Assembly: GCA_024644385.1 (NCBI GenBank)
Contig: JAHELB010000007.1
Coordinates: 1 to 54,249, forward strand
Length of the DNA stretch: 54,249 nt
Reading direction: 5' to 3'
DNA from: Nitrosopumilaceae archaeon
Lineage (GTDB): Archaea; Thermoproteota; Nitrososphaeria; Nitrososphaerales; Nitrosopumilaceae
A model generated the notes under the pieces. That model worked only from the letters and a program-made list of their open reading frames with translations. It was not told the origin of the DNA and made no database searches. A program made the position numbers and the translations under genes. Below, piece after piece: positions 25,544 through 33,513 of the stretch (position 1 is the first letter of the stretch; each line of letters starts with the position of its first letter).

Positions 25544-26709
25544 TTAATTAACTCCATTTCTTTTTCAATAATTTCTCCAAAAGTTTCTTCTAAATCTAAA
25601 TCTAATTTTTTGTTCTTAATACAAAACAAAACAAAAGGCAGACCAATTGAGGTAAAGGAACTCCTAGAAAGATGTAATTTTTGTCCAATAAATGAGGATA
25701 ATGATTTTATTTTTCTTCCATCCCACCTTATCCTATTCAAAAGTGGCCAAGATAAATTATATTTAGTATATCTTATACGGTCGTCTTTTTGATAAAGTTC
25801 AATCAATATTTCATTTAGATATCGTAAAAGTCGCCAGTTTTGAGTTTTCAAAATTTTTCCATACAAGACATCAGCCCTTGAAATTATATCTAAATATTTT
25901 GCAAAAGAATTTTTGTCCAAACTACTCATAATAATACTAGAGTAAAATGCATCAATTTTTTCTCTAGGATCGATTTGCATTGAATATAAAACCCCTCGTG
26001 CTTCATCAATTGAATTAGATTTAAAGAAGGAGTTTATCCCATCCTCTACATTAATACTTTCAAATGATTTTTCTGTTTGAGGATTAAATCCAGTTACAAG
26101 AGATTGAGTCATGTTTATCATGGAGCGAATGTCACCTCTGGATTTATCAATAATTTTTATCAGGACACCTGGACTAAGTTTAGCATCTTCTTTTTTCAGA
26201 ATGTTTTCAAGGTAAATACGCAGTAGACGTGGGGGAATTGGACGAAAATTAATTGTCTTTACAACTTTTTTGATGCTTTTCATTTTATCGGTTGAGTCAC
26301 TGTTTGCAGCTAAAATTATTGGGATAGTTGGTTCTTTTAAAATATGAATTAATGCTTCTGCACCTCCATAGTCTCCTCTACCATGAATGCCATCAACCTC
26401 ATCGACAAAAATCATTGGAGATCCTAGAATAGTTATATTTCCTAAAACAGGAGAAAGAATTTCATTAATTCGAGTTTTGCTCCTAACATCACTTGCGTTG
26501 AGACCAATCATATCATATCTAAATTGTTTAGCCGAAAGATATGCAATCGTGGTTTTGCCAATGCCCGGGGGCCCTATTAGTAGTAAAGGTTTTGTCCCTT
26601 TTTTCCATTTGGCAAACCACTCGATTATAGCTGCTCTAGAGTCCTCATTTCCAATCATATCAGAGATATTCTGAGGTCTATGTTTCTCGGACCACATCAA
26701 ACTTATCAC
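25540..26709 (-). CDS. rfcL: Replication factor C large subunit
   Basis: An AAA+ clamp-loader subunit, 389 residues, that loads PCNA with the small RFC subunits. It has the WSEKHRPQNISDMIGN start, Walker A GPPGIGKT (46-53), Walker B FVDEVDG (101-107) with Asp103 and Glu104, sensor-1 LAANSD, and a sensor-2 region SRGDIRSMINM. The C-terminal collar region is shorter than in many archaeal RfcL and no clear PIP box is seen at the very end. It overlaps both neighbours by 4 bases, forming a tight three-gene unit. Confidence 0.9.
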   Translation of the reverse strand: MISLMWSEKHRPQNISDMIGNEDSRAAIIEWFAKWKKGTKPLLLIGPPGIGKTTIAYLSAKQFRYDMIGLNASDVRSKTRINEILSPVLGNITILGSPMIFVDEVDGIHGRGDYGGAEALIHILKEPTIPIILAANSDSTDKMKSIKKVVKTINFRPIPPRLLRIYLENILKKEDAKLSPGVLIKIIDKSRGDIRSMINMTQSLVTGFNPQTEKSFESINVEDGINSFFKSNSIDEARGVLYSMQIDPREKIDAFYSSIIMSSLDKNSFAKYLDIISRADVLYGKILKTQNWRLLRYLNEILIELYQKDDRIRYTKYNLSWPLLNRIRWDGRKIKSLSSFIGQKLHLSRSSFTSIGLPFVLFCIKNKKLDLDLEETFGEIIEKEMELIK

Positions 26710-27821
26710 CTTGGAAGTTTAGATTCAAATTCTGACCATTTATCTGCCTTTTGTAATTTGTTAAACCAAAATTGATTATAATGCTCAACTGTCAAGAATA
26801 AAAAATCTAAAAATTCTTTATGAGAAAAATTTTCCGGCAATAGTTCGATAGCGAGTCGGGCATCTCGTAGAAATAAATTACTTTTTTCAAGGGTTATTTC
26901 AAATCCTTTTCTGACATCATTAGCTAAAAGTGAATAATACAATGGCCATGACGGGATTTTTACAAATCCATTTTTTATAGAATCTTCAATTTCATTTCCA
27001 CATCCAACTCCCTCTGCTGCTCGTGCCATTCCTAAATAGAAAATTTCTCCTAAGGGTCTTTCTGCAAGAGCCATATTTTTCCCAGCCGTACCCATTACAG
27101 ATCTGTATTTTTTGTAGGACAGAGTCATTTCTTCTTCTGTAATTTCTGTTGGTTTTGATTTTAATTCTTCATCAATATATTGTCCTATTCGTGCCTCCTT
27201 GAATCCCTCCTCAAACTCATTTAAAACCAAATCACCTCCTTTAGAAATTTTATCTCTAGCTAATTTCAAAATATAGGGATTCATCAATTTGTAATCATCA
27301 AGATATTCTAAATCTTCATCTTTGTCTACAATTCTATCCATCGGTTCGCTGAGGTCAATTGCGAGTATATGGCCTTCTACAATATTTTGTTTCAGGTTTG
27401 CATCTTTGTTTCCTGAAAATTCAGCTGCTCCATCAAATAAAGCATTAAAAACAGGAAATGTCATTTTAACAAAATTGGAGTTGAGAATTCGTGCAACTCT
27501 GTCTCGTATGATTTCTATATTGTTGAGTTTAGTTTTGATAGAGTCAATTTCAGATGATTTAAGAATAATTTCATTAGATCCTACTTCATCACCAAAAGCT
27601 TGCTGGGTAGAATTGGGAGAGGAATCAGATTTAATTTCTTTGTAAAGATCCTGCGCAAATCTTTCTGCAAAGTTTGGAAATTCTTTTTCGGTTTCATCCT
27701 TGTATTGATTAAATAATTTATAGCCTTTTGATTTGAATAATGCTTGTTTCATTATTTGCTTTCCCGGCTTTGTACTCATCAATGCTTCTTTGCTAACTAC
27801 TGATTGATCTTTACCACTCAC
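26706..27821 (-). CDS. Conserved-looking hypothetical protein coupled to rfcL
   Basis: A large soluble, mostly helical protein of about 370 residues with no motif I recognise; no Walker boxes, metal triads or membrane segments. A run ELLPENFSHKEFLDFLFLTVEHYNQ marks the C-terminal part. It is first in the unit with rfcL (ATGA overlap). GTG at 27821 is used because a TATA-like TAAATAAC is about 26 bases upstream; TTG at 27830 and ATG at 27779 (MSTKPGKQIM) are alternatives. Position suggests a replication or repair accessory factor; that is inference only. Confidence 0.7.
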   Translation of the reverse strand: MSGKDQSVVSKEALMSTKPGKQIMKQALFKSKGYKLFNQYKDETEKEFPNFAERFAQDLYKEIKSDSSPNSTQQAFGDEVGSNEIILKSSEIDSIKTKLNNIEIIRDRVARILNSNFVKMTFPVFNALFDGAAEFSGNKDANLKQNIVEGHILAIDLSEPMDRIVDKDEDLEYLDDYKLMNPYILKLARDKISKGGDLVLNEFEEGFKEARIGQYIDEELKSKPTEITEEEMTLSYKKYRSVMGTAGKNMALAERPLGEIFYLGMARAAEGVGCGNEIEDSIKNGFVKIPSWPLYYSLLANDVRKGFEITLEKSNLFLRDARLAIELLPENFSHKEFLDFLFLTVEHYNQFWFNKLQKADKWSEFESKLPR

Positions 27822-27900
27822 AACGGTCAACGTCTCTATTGTTATTTATGCTTTCAAAAAACATCTTTCACTTAAATTACGAAGACAGAATAAAAGATCA

Positions 27901-28698
27901 ATGGAAGTCAATGAAATTCTCAAAGAAGCCTCAAAAAAAATTTATGAAAATGTTAAAGATTTACCCGGTACCGAAAATGCGGCTGGTGATTTTGGACGAG
28001 GTGCGGGTGGAGATATTTCTCGGAACATTGACATTATTGCAGAAAAAACCGTTTTGGAATTTTTAAAAGAGGTTAATTTTGAATGTGTGGTTTTAGGTGA
28101 AGAATGTGGAAGGGTGGAATTATCCAAAAATCCAAAGGGATTTGTAATTATGGATGCTATTGATGGATCGGCCAATTCAGTGAGAGGGGTTCCTTTTTTT
28201 TGTAGTTCCTTAGCTTTTGCACCTGAAAACCGACTTAGCTCCATTACTGACGGGGTAATTACAAACCTAACTAATGGAGACATGTATTGGGCTTCCAAAA
28301 ATAAAGGTGCCTTTCTCGGTGATTGTAAAATTCAAGTGAATAATAAGGAGCCCATATACAAAATTGTTGGGATAAACACTTCAGGAGCTAAACCAGAATT
28401 GATGAGAAAACTCCTTCCGATTTTTGAGAAACAAAATCACACTAGACATTTTGGGGCTAATGCTCTTGAAATGGCAATGTTTGCTAGAGGATGGATGGAT
28501 ATCTTTATTGATTTAAGAAATAAAATTCGTATTCAAGATATAGCAGCTGGGTATTTAATCGTAAAGGAAGCAGGAGGACTTCTTTTAGATGAAAATTTTA
28601 ATTCCCTTGATGCAGATCTTAGTTATGACACTAGAGTGTCGTTTATTGCTGTAGCAAATCAAAAGATTTTGGCTGAAGTTTTTTCAGATATAGAGTAA
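27901..28698 (+). CDS. Inositol monophosphatase/fructose-1,6-bisphosphatase family protein
   Basis: A Mg-dependent sugar-phosphatase of 265 residues. Metal-binding sets are visible: GEECG (about 88-92), DAIDGSAN (102-109, variant of DPxDGTxN), and IQDIAAGYLIVKEAGG (variant of WDxAAG, with Gln for Trp) near 221-236. Archaeal members often hydrolyse both inositol-1-phosphate and fructose-1,6-bisphosphate; either activity is possible here. It is divergent from the hypothetical gene upstream of rfcL. Confidence 0.85.
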   Translation: MEVNEILKEASKKIYENVKDLPGTENAAGDFGRGAGGDISRNIDIIAEKTVLEFLKEVNFECVVLGEECGRVELSKNPKGFVIMDAIDGSANSVRGVPFFCSSLAFAPENRLSSITDGVITNLTNGDMYWASKNKGAFLGDCKIQVNNKEPIYKIVGINTSGAKPELMRKLLPIFEKQNHTRHFGANALEMAMFARGWMDIFIDLRNKIRIQDIAAGYLIVKEAGGLLLDENFNSLDADLSYDTRVSFIAVANQKILAEVFSDIE

Positions 28699-28802
28699 TA
28701 TTATTCCAAAAAAGAAAAAATAGCTGTATACAACATCAATGAGTAAATAATCTATGATAAAAAGATGGCAAATTAATTTATAATTTTTATTTATAACAAA
28801 TT

Positions 28803-29012
28803 TTAAGAGTTTTTCATTATATCCTCAATTCGTTTTTCTTCAATACGCATAACTTTTTCAAATTCTTTACGCAATAAATCATATTTGGTTTGTTTTTCCT
28901 TGTCATCCAACTTTGAGAATCTAATTGCTCTAATCTCATCTACAATAGCATTAATTTTGTCATTAGTCTCAAACATTATTTCGTCAATCTTTGAAGTTGA
29001 TTCAGGATCCAT
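28803..29012 (-). CDS. Small charged helical hypothetical protein
   Basis: A 69-residue protein that appears to be one long amphipathic coiled coil (KIDEIMFETNDKINAIVDEI, EKRIEDIM). It has an ATG start and a 71-base gap to the TFB gene downstream on the same strand. No family recognised. Confidence 0.55.
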   Translation of the reverse strand: MDPESTSKIDEIMFETNDKINAIVDEIRAIRFSKLDDKEKQTKYDLLRKEFEKVMRIEEKRIEDIMKNS

Positions 29013-29083
29013 ATTTAATAATGGCTTTAATCATAAATAACTCTTCTATAATTTTAGTATACGTCTTTCCTAAATTTTTATTT

Positions 29084-30025
29084 CTAAATTAGTTTTATGA
29101 AATTTTTAAACTCTTTGAATCTATTACGTATCGTAATTGAACTAACCCCGGACACTTTGGATATTTTATATTGTGATATGTTCAGATTATTTCTTATACA
29201 TGCCATGTATATTACAACTGCTGCAACTGCATCGGGTTTCTTTCCTGCAATAACCTTTTTTTCTTTTAAAGAATCCAGAATGAATATGGCATCCCTCTTT
29301 GTTTGTTCAGATAGTCCCAAATTATTGGAGAATCTGACAATGCTATTTGTGGAATCAGGTACTGATACTCTTAAGTTTAATTCTTGAAATAACATCCTAT
29401 AACTTTGAGCTATGGATCTTCTTTTCTCATTCATGTGTTTTGAAATCTCAATTATTGTTCTCGTAGTTTCAAAATCTCGGCAAGCAGCATAAAGACAAGC
29501 CCCAACTACTGCTCTAACTGACCTCCCACGAACAAGTTGTTTTTCTGACGCTTTTCTGTACAAGTACGCTGATCGCTCTATAATTCCATCGGATAAGGCC
29601 ATCTTTTCTTTGAGTTTGTTTATCTCTAAAAGGGCAATTACGAGATTTTTTCTGGAAGTGGTATTTACTTTGCTTCTAGAATCCCACATTCTCATTCTAT
29701 TAAGGGGGCCTTTCATGGTACCAGAAACAGGTTTATGGCTAGAATCAAAATTAGATTTCCCAATTATTGTGGAAAGGCCACCATCATGCATGGTTATTGA
29801 TATTTTTGGCCCAGTCCTAGAGTTTTCAAAATCTTCTGAATACTTTTCAAAAGTTTGATCTGTCATGTTTTTAACCAAGACCTGTCCACAAGTTTTACAA
29901 ATTTGTTCACCTGTTGTCTCATCGTTTACAATTGTTAAATGATAGCAAGAATTTTTTTCTTGTATTTTTTGGATGGTTATTCTTATCGCCCTCCGGATTG
30001 TAGTTCTATAATAGGTACCTGACAT
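29084..30025 (-). CDS. tfb: Transcription initiation factor B (TFIIB homologue)
   Basis: Two cyclin-like repeats follow a zinc ribbon and B-reader region (313 residues). The ribbon has Cys43 and Cys46 (CKTCG), but the N-terminal pair is C27-Y-H29, one residue shorter than the usual CxxC/CxxH spacing. Repeat 1 runs about 110-200 (VRGRSVRAVVGACLYAACR), repeat 2 about 210-305 (KKPDAVAAVVIYMACI). It recruits RNA polymerase to TBP-bound promoters. The only in-frame start codon before the ribbon is the ATG at 30025, which overlaps a small zinc-ribbon gene by 43 bases. Confidence 0.9.
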   Translation of the reverse strand: MSGTYYRTTIRRAIRITIQKIQEKNSCYHLTIVNDETTGEQICKTCGQVLVKNMTDQTFEKYSEDFENSRTGPKISITMHDGGLSTIIGKSNFDSSHKPVSGTMKGPLNRMRMWDSRSKVNTTSRKNLVIALLEINKLKEKMALSDGIIERSAYLYRKASEKQLVRGRSVRAVVGACLYAACRDFETTRTIIEISKHMNEKRRSIAQSYRMLFQELNLRVSVPDSTNSIVRFSNNLGLSEQTKRDAIFILDSLKEKKVIAGKKPDAVAAVVIYMACIRNNLNISQYKISKVSGVSSITIRNRFKEFKNFIKLI

Positions 30026-30156
30026 TGAAAATGCAATTTCTCTTCTGTAGAATAATTACATTTAACACATGAAAATAAAATTACTTCATTGCAAACGTTA
30101 CATTCTTTTTGGGTGGTTAAATTTTCTCCGCACCTTCTGCATGAATCAATTCTCAT
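29983..30156 (-). CDS. Small zinc-ribbon protein overlapping the tfb start
   Basis: A 57-residue frame with ATG at 30156 and TAA at 29983-29985. It contains three CxxC pairs (CRRCG, CNVCN, CVKCN) and one more Cys in HFQCQ, giving a two-site zinc-ribbon pattern. Its last 43 bases overlap the tfb frame in another phase, so the two are probably co-transcribed and coupled. A GGAGGG near its stop could serve the downstream gene, though no good in-frame start follows. Function unknown. Confidence 0.7.
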   Translation of the reverse strand: MRIDSCRRCGENLTTQKECNVCNEVILFSCVKCNYSTEEKLHFQCQVPIIELQSGGR

Positions 30157-30464
30157 GTTTTATTATACACCAATATTTGATTTAAAGGATTTGGAAATTA
30201 GAGTAGCCTAATTAATGATTTTAAATTTCCGTGTACTTATTCTCATTCTCTAGAATCAGAATATAGTTGGTTTGGAACAGTAATGTTTTTGGAACTACAT
30301 CCCCATTGCATAGACCGTAAGGGGCAAAAATTATTTTACTATACCTAGTTGTTTATGGTATGCCTTTTTGAAAATTGTTAAAAAATAGTTCCTTAAAAGC
30401 ACTCCACAATAAAAAAAATTTTTTAATATAAAAGGAAAGTTATGTCAAAAGAAGAGGTGAAAGA
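30157..30464. other. Intergenic gap of about 310 bases
   Basis: AT-rich, between the zinc-ribbon gene and a small membrane protein. TATTATAC near 30160 is probably part of the zinc-ribbon/tfb promoter. A 21-codon frame at 30282 has no supporting feature. Nothing else is seen. Confidence 0.5.
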
Positions 30465-30605
30465 ATGGATCCCCCTAAAGTAAAGAATTGGGACAAGATG
30501 GTTCATGCACCATTCAAAAAGGTTGTAAAATTCGATCTTATTTGTATGGGCATCGGGACTGTAATCGGAATGGGAATCGGAGCTTTTATCGCAACCAATT
30601 TCTAG
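30465..30605 (+). CDS. Small single-helix membrane protein (46 residues)
   Basis: ATG at 30465 with GAGGTGA (30454-30460) 4 bases upstream. The N-terminal half is polar and basic (KVKNWDKMVHAPFKKVVK), followed by one transmembrane helix made of Gly-spaced hydrophobics (CMGIGTVIGMGIGAFIA), a GxxxG packing pattern typical of small subunits of membrane complexes. No family recognised; possible accessory subunit of a respiratory or oxidase complex. Confidence 0.6.
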   Translation: MDPPKVKNWDKMVHAPFKKVVKFDLICMGIGTVIGMGIGAFIATNF

Positions 30606-30702
30606 AGTGAGGCCAATTAGTCTGTCTGCATCCGATACAATATTTTTTTTATTTTACAAATTGTCAGATTGATTTTAAAGGCATACCACAAAAAATTAGA
30701 TA

Positions 30703-30710
30703 TTTTTAAA
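30703..30710 (+). promoter_or_regulatory. TATA-like box for the candidate RNA at 30735
   Basis: TTTTTAAA is centred about 28 bases before the first base of the terminal stem of the candidate RNA, the distance expected between an archaeal TATA box and the transcription start. Confidence 0.4.
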
Positions 30711-30734
30711 ATTAAATTATGATTATTTTAATCA

Positions 30735-30799
30735 GTGCGACATAAACTAGGCATGCCAAAGGGATACCCTCGAATCCAGGCAGCGAAATTATGACGCAC
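30735..30799 (+). ncRNA. Candidate structured non-coding RNA, unassigned
   Basis: GTGCGACATAA (30735-30745) and TTATGACGCAC (30789-30799) form an 11-bp terminal stem with one mismatch. Inside, TGCC/GGCA and GGGAT/ATCC pairings are nested, so the 65 bases can fold compactly. Eight T residues follow directly (from 30801), an archaeal termination signal, and a TATA-like box lies 28 bases upstream. GC is much higher than in the surrounding DNA. No protein frame is plausible. I do not recognise the family; riboswitch and sRNA are both possible. Confidence 0.45.
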
Positions 30800-30816
30800 A
30801 TTTTTTTTCTTTAATT

Positions 30817-30845
30817 GGACTCCCTTAACTTAGAGTCCGTTTTTG
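30817..30845 (+). terminator. Hairpin plus T-tract
   Basis: GGACTC and GAGTCC enclose a 10-base loop and are followed by GTTTTT. Together with the T-tract at 30801 it forms a double terminator behind the candidate RNA, or it may be a second small RNA element. Confidence 0.4.
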
Positions 30846-30959
30846 TTTCGAGAATTTTTTTAGATTATTTTAATGAAATCAAATTGATTAAACTTGATTG
30901 GATTTGGAAAGTTTTTGATTAAATAGAATAGCTGGTAGGGATTTAAACTAAATTGATGG

Positions 30960-31034
30960 CGCCCTCGGCGGGATTTGAACACGCGTCTCAGCCGTGACAG
31001 GGCCGAATTCTAGACCGGGCTATACTACAAGGGC
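30960..31034 (-). tRNA. tRNA-Asp (GTC)
   Basis: A 75-base cloverleaf, no encoded CCA. Acceptor GCCCTTG/CGAGGGC (one G-T pairing at the base), discriminator G, anticodon stem CGGCC/GGCTG with loop CTGTCAC (anticodon complement at 30996-30998). The T stem GCGTG/CCCGC has a T-C mismatch at 52:62. No intron. Confidence 0.92.
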
Positions 31035-31131
31035 ACATTTTCTTGTGAACAAAATCCTAGATTAAAAGTTTCGGTAATAACAAAAAATTTTGTAAAAGAC
31101 TAAATTATACACTCAAAGCAAATTTTATTGT

Positions 31132-31205
31132 GGGTCTATGGCGCAGCCAGGTAGCGCACCGGACTTTTAATCCGGTTGTCGAGGGTCCGAATCCCTCTAG
31201 ACCCG
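31132..31205 (+). tRNA. tRNA-Lys (TTT)
   Basis: A 74-base cloverleaf. Acceptor GGGTCTA/TAGACCC, discriminator G, D stem GCGC/GCGC, anticodon stem CCGGA/TCCGG with loop CTTTTAA (anticodon 31166-31168), T stem GAGGG/CCCTC. The T loop reads TCCGAAT, so position 55, almost always T, is C. No intron and no encoded CCA. Confidence 0.94.
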
Positions 31206-31470
31206 CTTTTATCTTAGCTATTTTTCTCAGACCTGATTTTCTTGCGATACAATAGTAACTCTAGTTGGTTTATTATTGATCCAAATAGATTTGGATTTTT
31301 CCCATTACTCAGTTCTGAATACATTCCTCTTTAAATCCAAAATTAACGTGTAACCCCTAGTTTTAGTTAATTTTTTTACTTAATTTAAAAATTGAATTAA
31401 ATGGAATAAATCTGTCTAGATACGATTTTATTCAATTTTTTGAACATAAAATAAATAATTTTTTTCTAAA

Positions 31471-31800
31471 TTACCTTGGAAAATAAAACATTACGCTAAC
31501 TCCCAACAACACAATAACAGATCCAATTATCTCTAAACGATCTGGTTTTTTTTTATCAACATAATATCCCCAGATAATTGAAGATACAACAAAAATTCCT
31601 CCATAGGATGCATAAACCTTGCCAAAATCTGCAGGTTGTAAGGTCATAATAATTCCATAGGAAAATAAAATCAGTGCACCCGTTAACCCAAATATTTTTC
31701 CTTTATGAGAACGTAGCCATTTCCATATAAGAAAACCTCCACCTATTTCTAACAATGCTGCCAAAAAGAACAATCCAAGTGTAGAAAGAACTAGTTCCAA
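31471..31800 (-). CDS. UPF0060/YnfA-type four-helix membrane protein, copy B
   Basis: A 109-residue protein with four transmembrane helices and the family pattern [32 protein letters not shown], and a [13 protein letters not shown] loop. The family is related in architecture to small multidrug resistance transporters. It overlaps the upstream paralogue by 10 bases and shares about half its residues, so the pair probably works as a heterodimer. Substrate unknown. Confidence 0.88.
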   Translation of the reverse strand: MELVLSTLGLFFLAALLEIGGGFLIWKWLRSHKGKIFGLTGALILFSYGIIMTLQPADFGKVYASYGGIFVVSSIIWGYYVDKKKPDRLEIIGSVIVLLGVSVMFYFPR

Positions 31801-32153
31801 ATTTTTTCTCCTTTTCTAGGAAAATAAAAAATTATCAAAACCCCGATTAAAGCAATTATACTTCCAATGATGTCAAATGTGTCTGGCTTTACTCCGTCAA
31901 TTAACCAACCCCAAAATAAGGCCATGGCAATAAATACTCCACCGTAAGCTGCATAGACCCTATGAAAGTGAGTTTTCTGAAAAGTTGGAACAATGCCATA
32001 AAGGAATAATACAAATCCACCAATTGCACCTAAAACCCAACTAAAATCCTCACGTAACCACAGCCAAACAAGATAGCCTCCCCCAATTTCACATAAACCA
32101 GCAAAGAAAAATAAAAGAATAGAATATCCTATTTGGTTAACTTTTTGGGACAA
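31791..32153 (-). CDS. UPF0060/YnfA-type four-helix membrane protein, copy A
   Basis: A 120-residue paralogue of the next gene, with [34 protein letters not shown] and [13 protein letters not shown]. Start ATG or GTG at 32153 with the hydrophobic region starting about residue 8. First gene of the two-gene unit; the last ten bases of its frame encode the start of copy B. Loop charges differ between the copies, as in paired SMR transporters of opposite topology, but topology is not proven. Confidence 0.88.
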   Translation of the reverse strand: MSQKVNQIGYSILLFFFAGLCEIGGGYLVWLWLREDFSWVLGAIGGFVLFLYGIVPTFQKTHFHRVYAAYGGVFIAMALFWGWLIDGVKPDTFDIIGSIIALIGVLIIFYFPRKGEKIWN

Positions 32154-32281
32154 CCATTTTTTTTGTTTTAACTATATAATAAATCGAGATTTGAGTAAGT
32201 CAAAATGTTGATATCTTTTTGGAAAATCAATTTTGATTACCTTGATGCAATTTTTAAATAGCTCCTATTGAAAATGTGCTC

Positions 32282-32704
32282 ATGTCTCAAAAAATTAGTA
32301 ATATTCTTGTTCCATTGGATGACTCTAAAGATTCCGTTAGGGGTTTGGACAAAGCAATTTCAATTGCAAAGGAATCAGGCGCAAAAATTACAGGAATAAA
32401 TGTTGTTGCTGTAGCTCCAACTCTTGCTTCAACAGTAATAAATTATAAAAAATTCCTAACGAAAAAAGCAGAAACGTTATTAGACTCTGCAAAAAAAAAT
32501 TGTGAAAAACAAGAGGTAAAATTTGCATCTAAGATTCAATATGGAAGTCCCGCATCCAAAATTGTTGAAACCGCTGAAAAAGGAAAGTTTGACCTAGTGG
32601 TTATTGGTTCACGAGGGATTGGTGGTATCAAAGGGGCTATTCTTGGAAGTGTAGCAAATACAGTTGTGAATAAATCAAAAGTTTCGGTTTTAGTTGTAAA
32701 ATAA
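32282..32704 (+). CDS. Universal stress protein A family (ATP-binding type)
   Basis: A single-domain Usp of 140 residues. ILVPLDDSKDS at the start and the nucleotide motif GSRGIGGIKGAILGSVAN (G2xG9xG(S/N)) near the end indicate ATP binding. The ATG at 32282 gives the typical MSQKISNILVPLD start; a GTG at 32276 adds two residues. Role in stress is known for the family, but the specific trigger is not. Confidence 0.88.
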   Translation: MSQKISNILVPLDDSKDSVRGLDKAISIAKESGAKITGINVVAVAPTLASTVINYKKFLTKKAETLLDSAKKNCEKQEVKFASKIQYGSPASKIVETAEKGKFDLVVIGSRGIGGIKGAILGSVANTVVNKSKVSVLVVK

Positions 32705-32740
32705 CTTATTGGGTAGACAAGTAATATCACCCATACCTAA

Positions 32741-33508
32741 CTAATTAAATAAAAATAATTTATTTTCTAATCCAATTGTAAATACAATATTGATACCTAT
32801 AATGAAAGTTATACTTGCTATCGCATATTTTAGATATTTTGCGGCAGAACTTAATCTTGATACTAAAATAAATGGTAAGCCCAAAACTCCACTCGCAACA
32901 GTCATGCCGATAATACTGCCAATACCAAATAAAATTAAAAAGTAAATCATCATATCAAATCCTCCAATAGTTGATGCAGTCAAAGCTACAAGGCTTCCGC
33001 TCCCGGCAATACCATGAATACAACCAATTAGGTACGATTTATGGCCATGTTTGTGATTTTCAATATGATTATGAGAATGTGTGTGCGCAATCCCATTTGG
33101 GTGTGTGTGGGGATGAATATGTTTTGGTTTTAGGATACTTCGATTTGTAATTGTTAAAATTCCTAAAATAATCAACATAAAACCAACAAAAAATTCTGCA
33201 CTGACATAGAAATTATCTGGAATATTCAATGATAAACCGGCAATTAGTAATCCAATTAGAATAATACTTGAGGTATGTCCCATTCCCCAAAGTGCTCCTT
33301 TTAATGAGCTGTTTATGGTAAGACTCCTTAACCCTATTTTTTTTGAATTAGAGTAATGATTATTTTTTGTTAGTAGTTGAGTTGAGACTGCGCTTAAATG
33401 ATCAGGTTCAAAAGCATGTAACACGCCAATCATCAATCCTGCCATTAAAATTAGCAGTGGATTGTTAGCTTGTAACATTTCAATAAACATATCGAACAAT
33501 CCATTCAC
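32741..33508 (-). CDS. UreH/NicO-type nickel (or cobalt) permease
   Basis: A 255-residue protein with about six transmembrane helices. The metal-selectivity motif HAFEPDHLSA (31-40) corresponds to the Hx4DH signature of nickel/cobalt permeases, and a cytosolic or external loop (about 129-158) is His-rich (HIHPHTHPNGIAHTHSHNH). Last gene of an operon with the ureohydrolase. It probably supplies nickel for the urease 10 kb away and perhaps for the ureohydrolase itself. Confidence 0.88.
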   Translation of the reverse strand: MNGLFDMFIEMLQANNPLLILMAGLMIGVLHAFEPDHLSAVSTQLLTKNNHYSNSKKIGLRSLTINSSLKGALWGMGHTSSIILIGLLIAGLSLNIPDNFYVSAEFFVGFMLIILGILTITNRSILKPKHIHPHTHPNGIAHTHSHNHIENHKHGHKSYLIGCIHGIAGSGSLVALTASTIGGFDMMIYFLILFGIGSIIGMTVASGVLGLPFILVSRLSSAAKYLKYAIASITFIIGINIVFTIGLENKLFLFN

Positions 33509-33513
33509 CCACC

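Noticed and set aside
29983-30156. tfb and the small zinc-ribbon frame as one gene broken by a frameshift
   Set aside because: The small frame has its own start, a complete three-pair zinc ribbon and its own stop; TFB has its own ribbon. Two overlapping genes fit better, although the odd CxH spacing keeps a local error possible.
30282-30347. 21-codon frame in the gap after the zinc-ribbon gene
   Set aside because: No SD, no hydrophobic or domain pattern, no promoter at a fitting distance.
31370-31440. Imperfect inverted repeat around GAATAAATC/GATTTTATTC between tRNA-Lys and the UPF0060 pair
   Set aside because: Pairing needs gaps and the region is almost pure A/T, so it is expected by chance.
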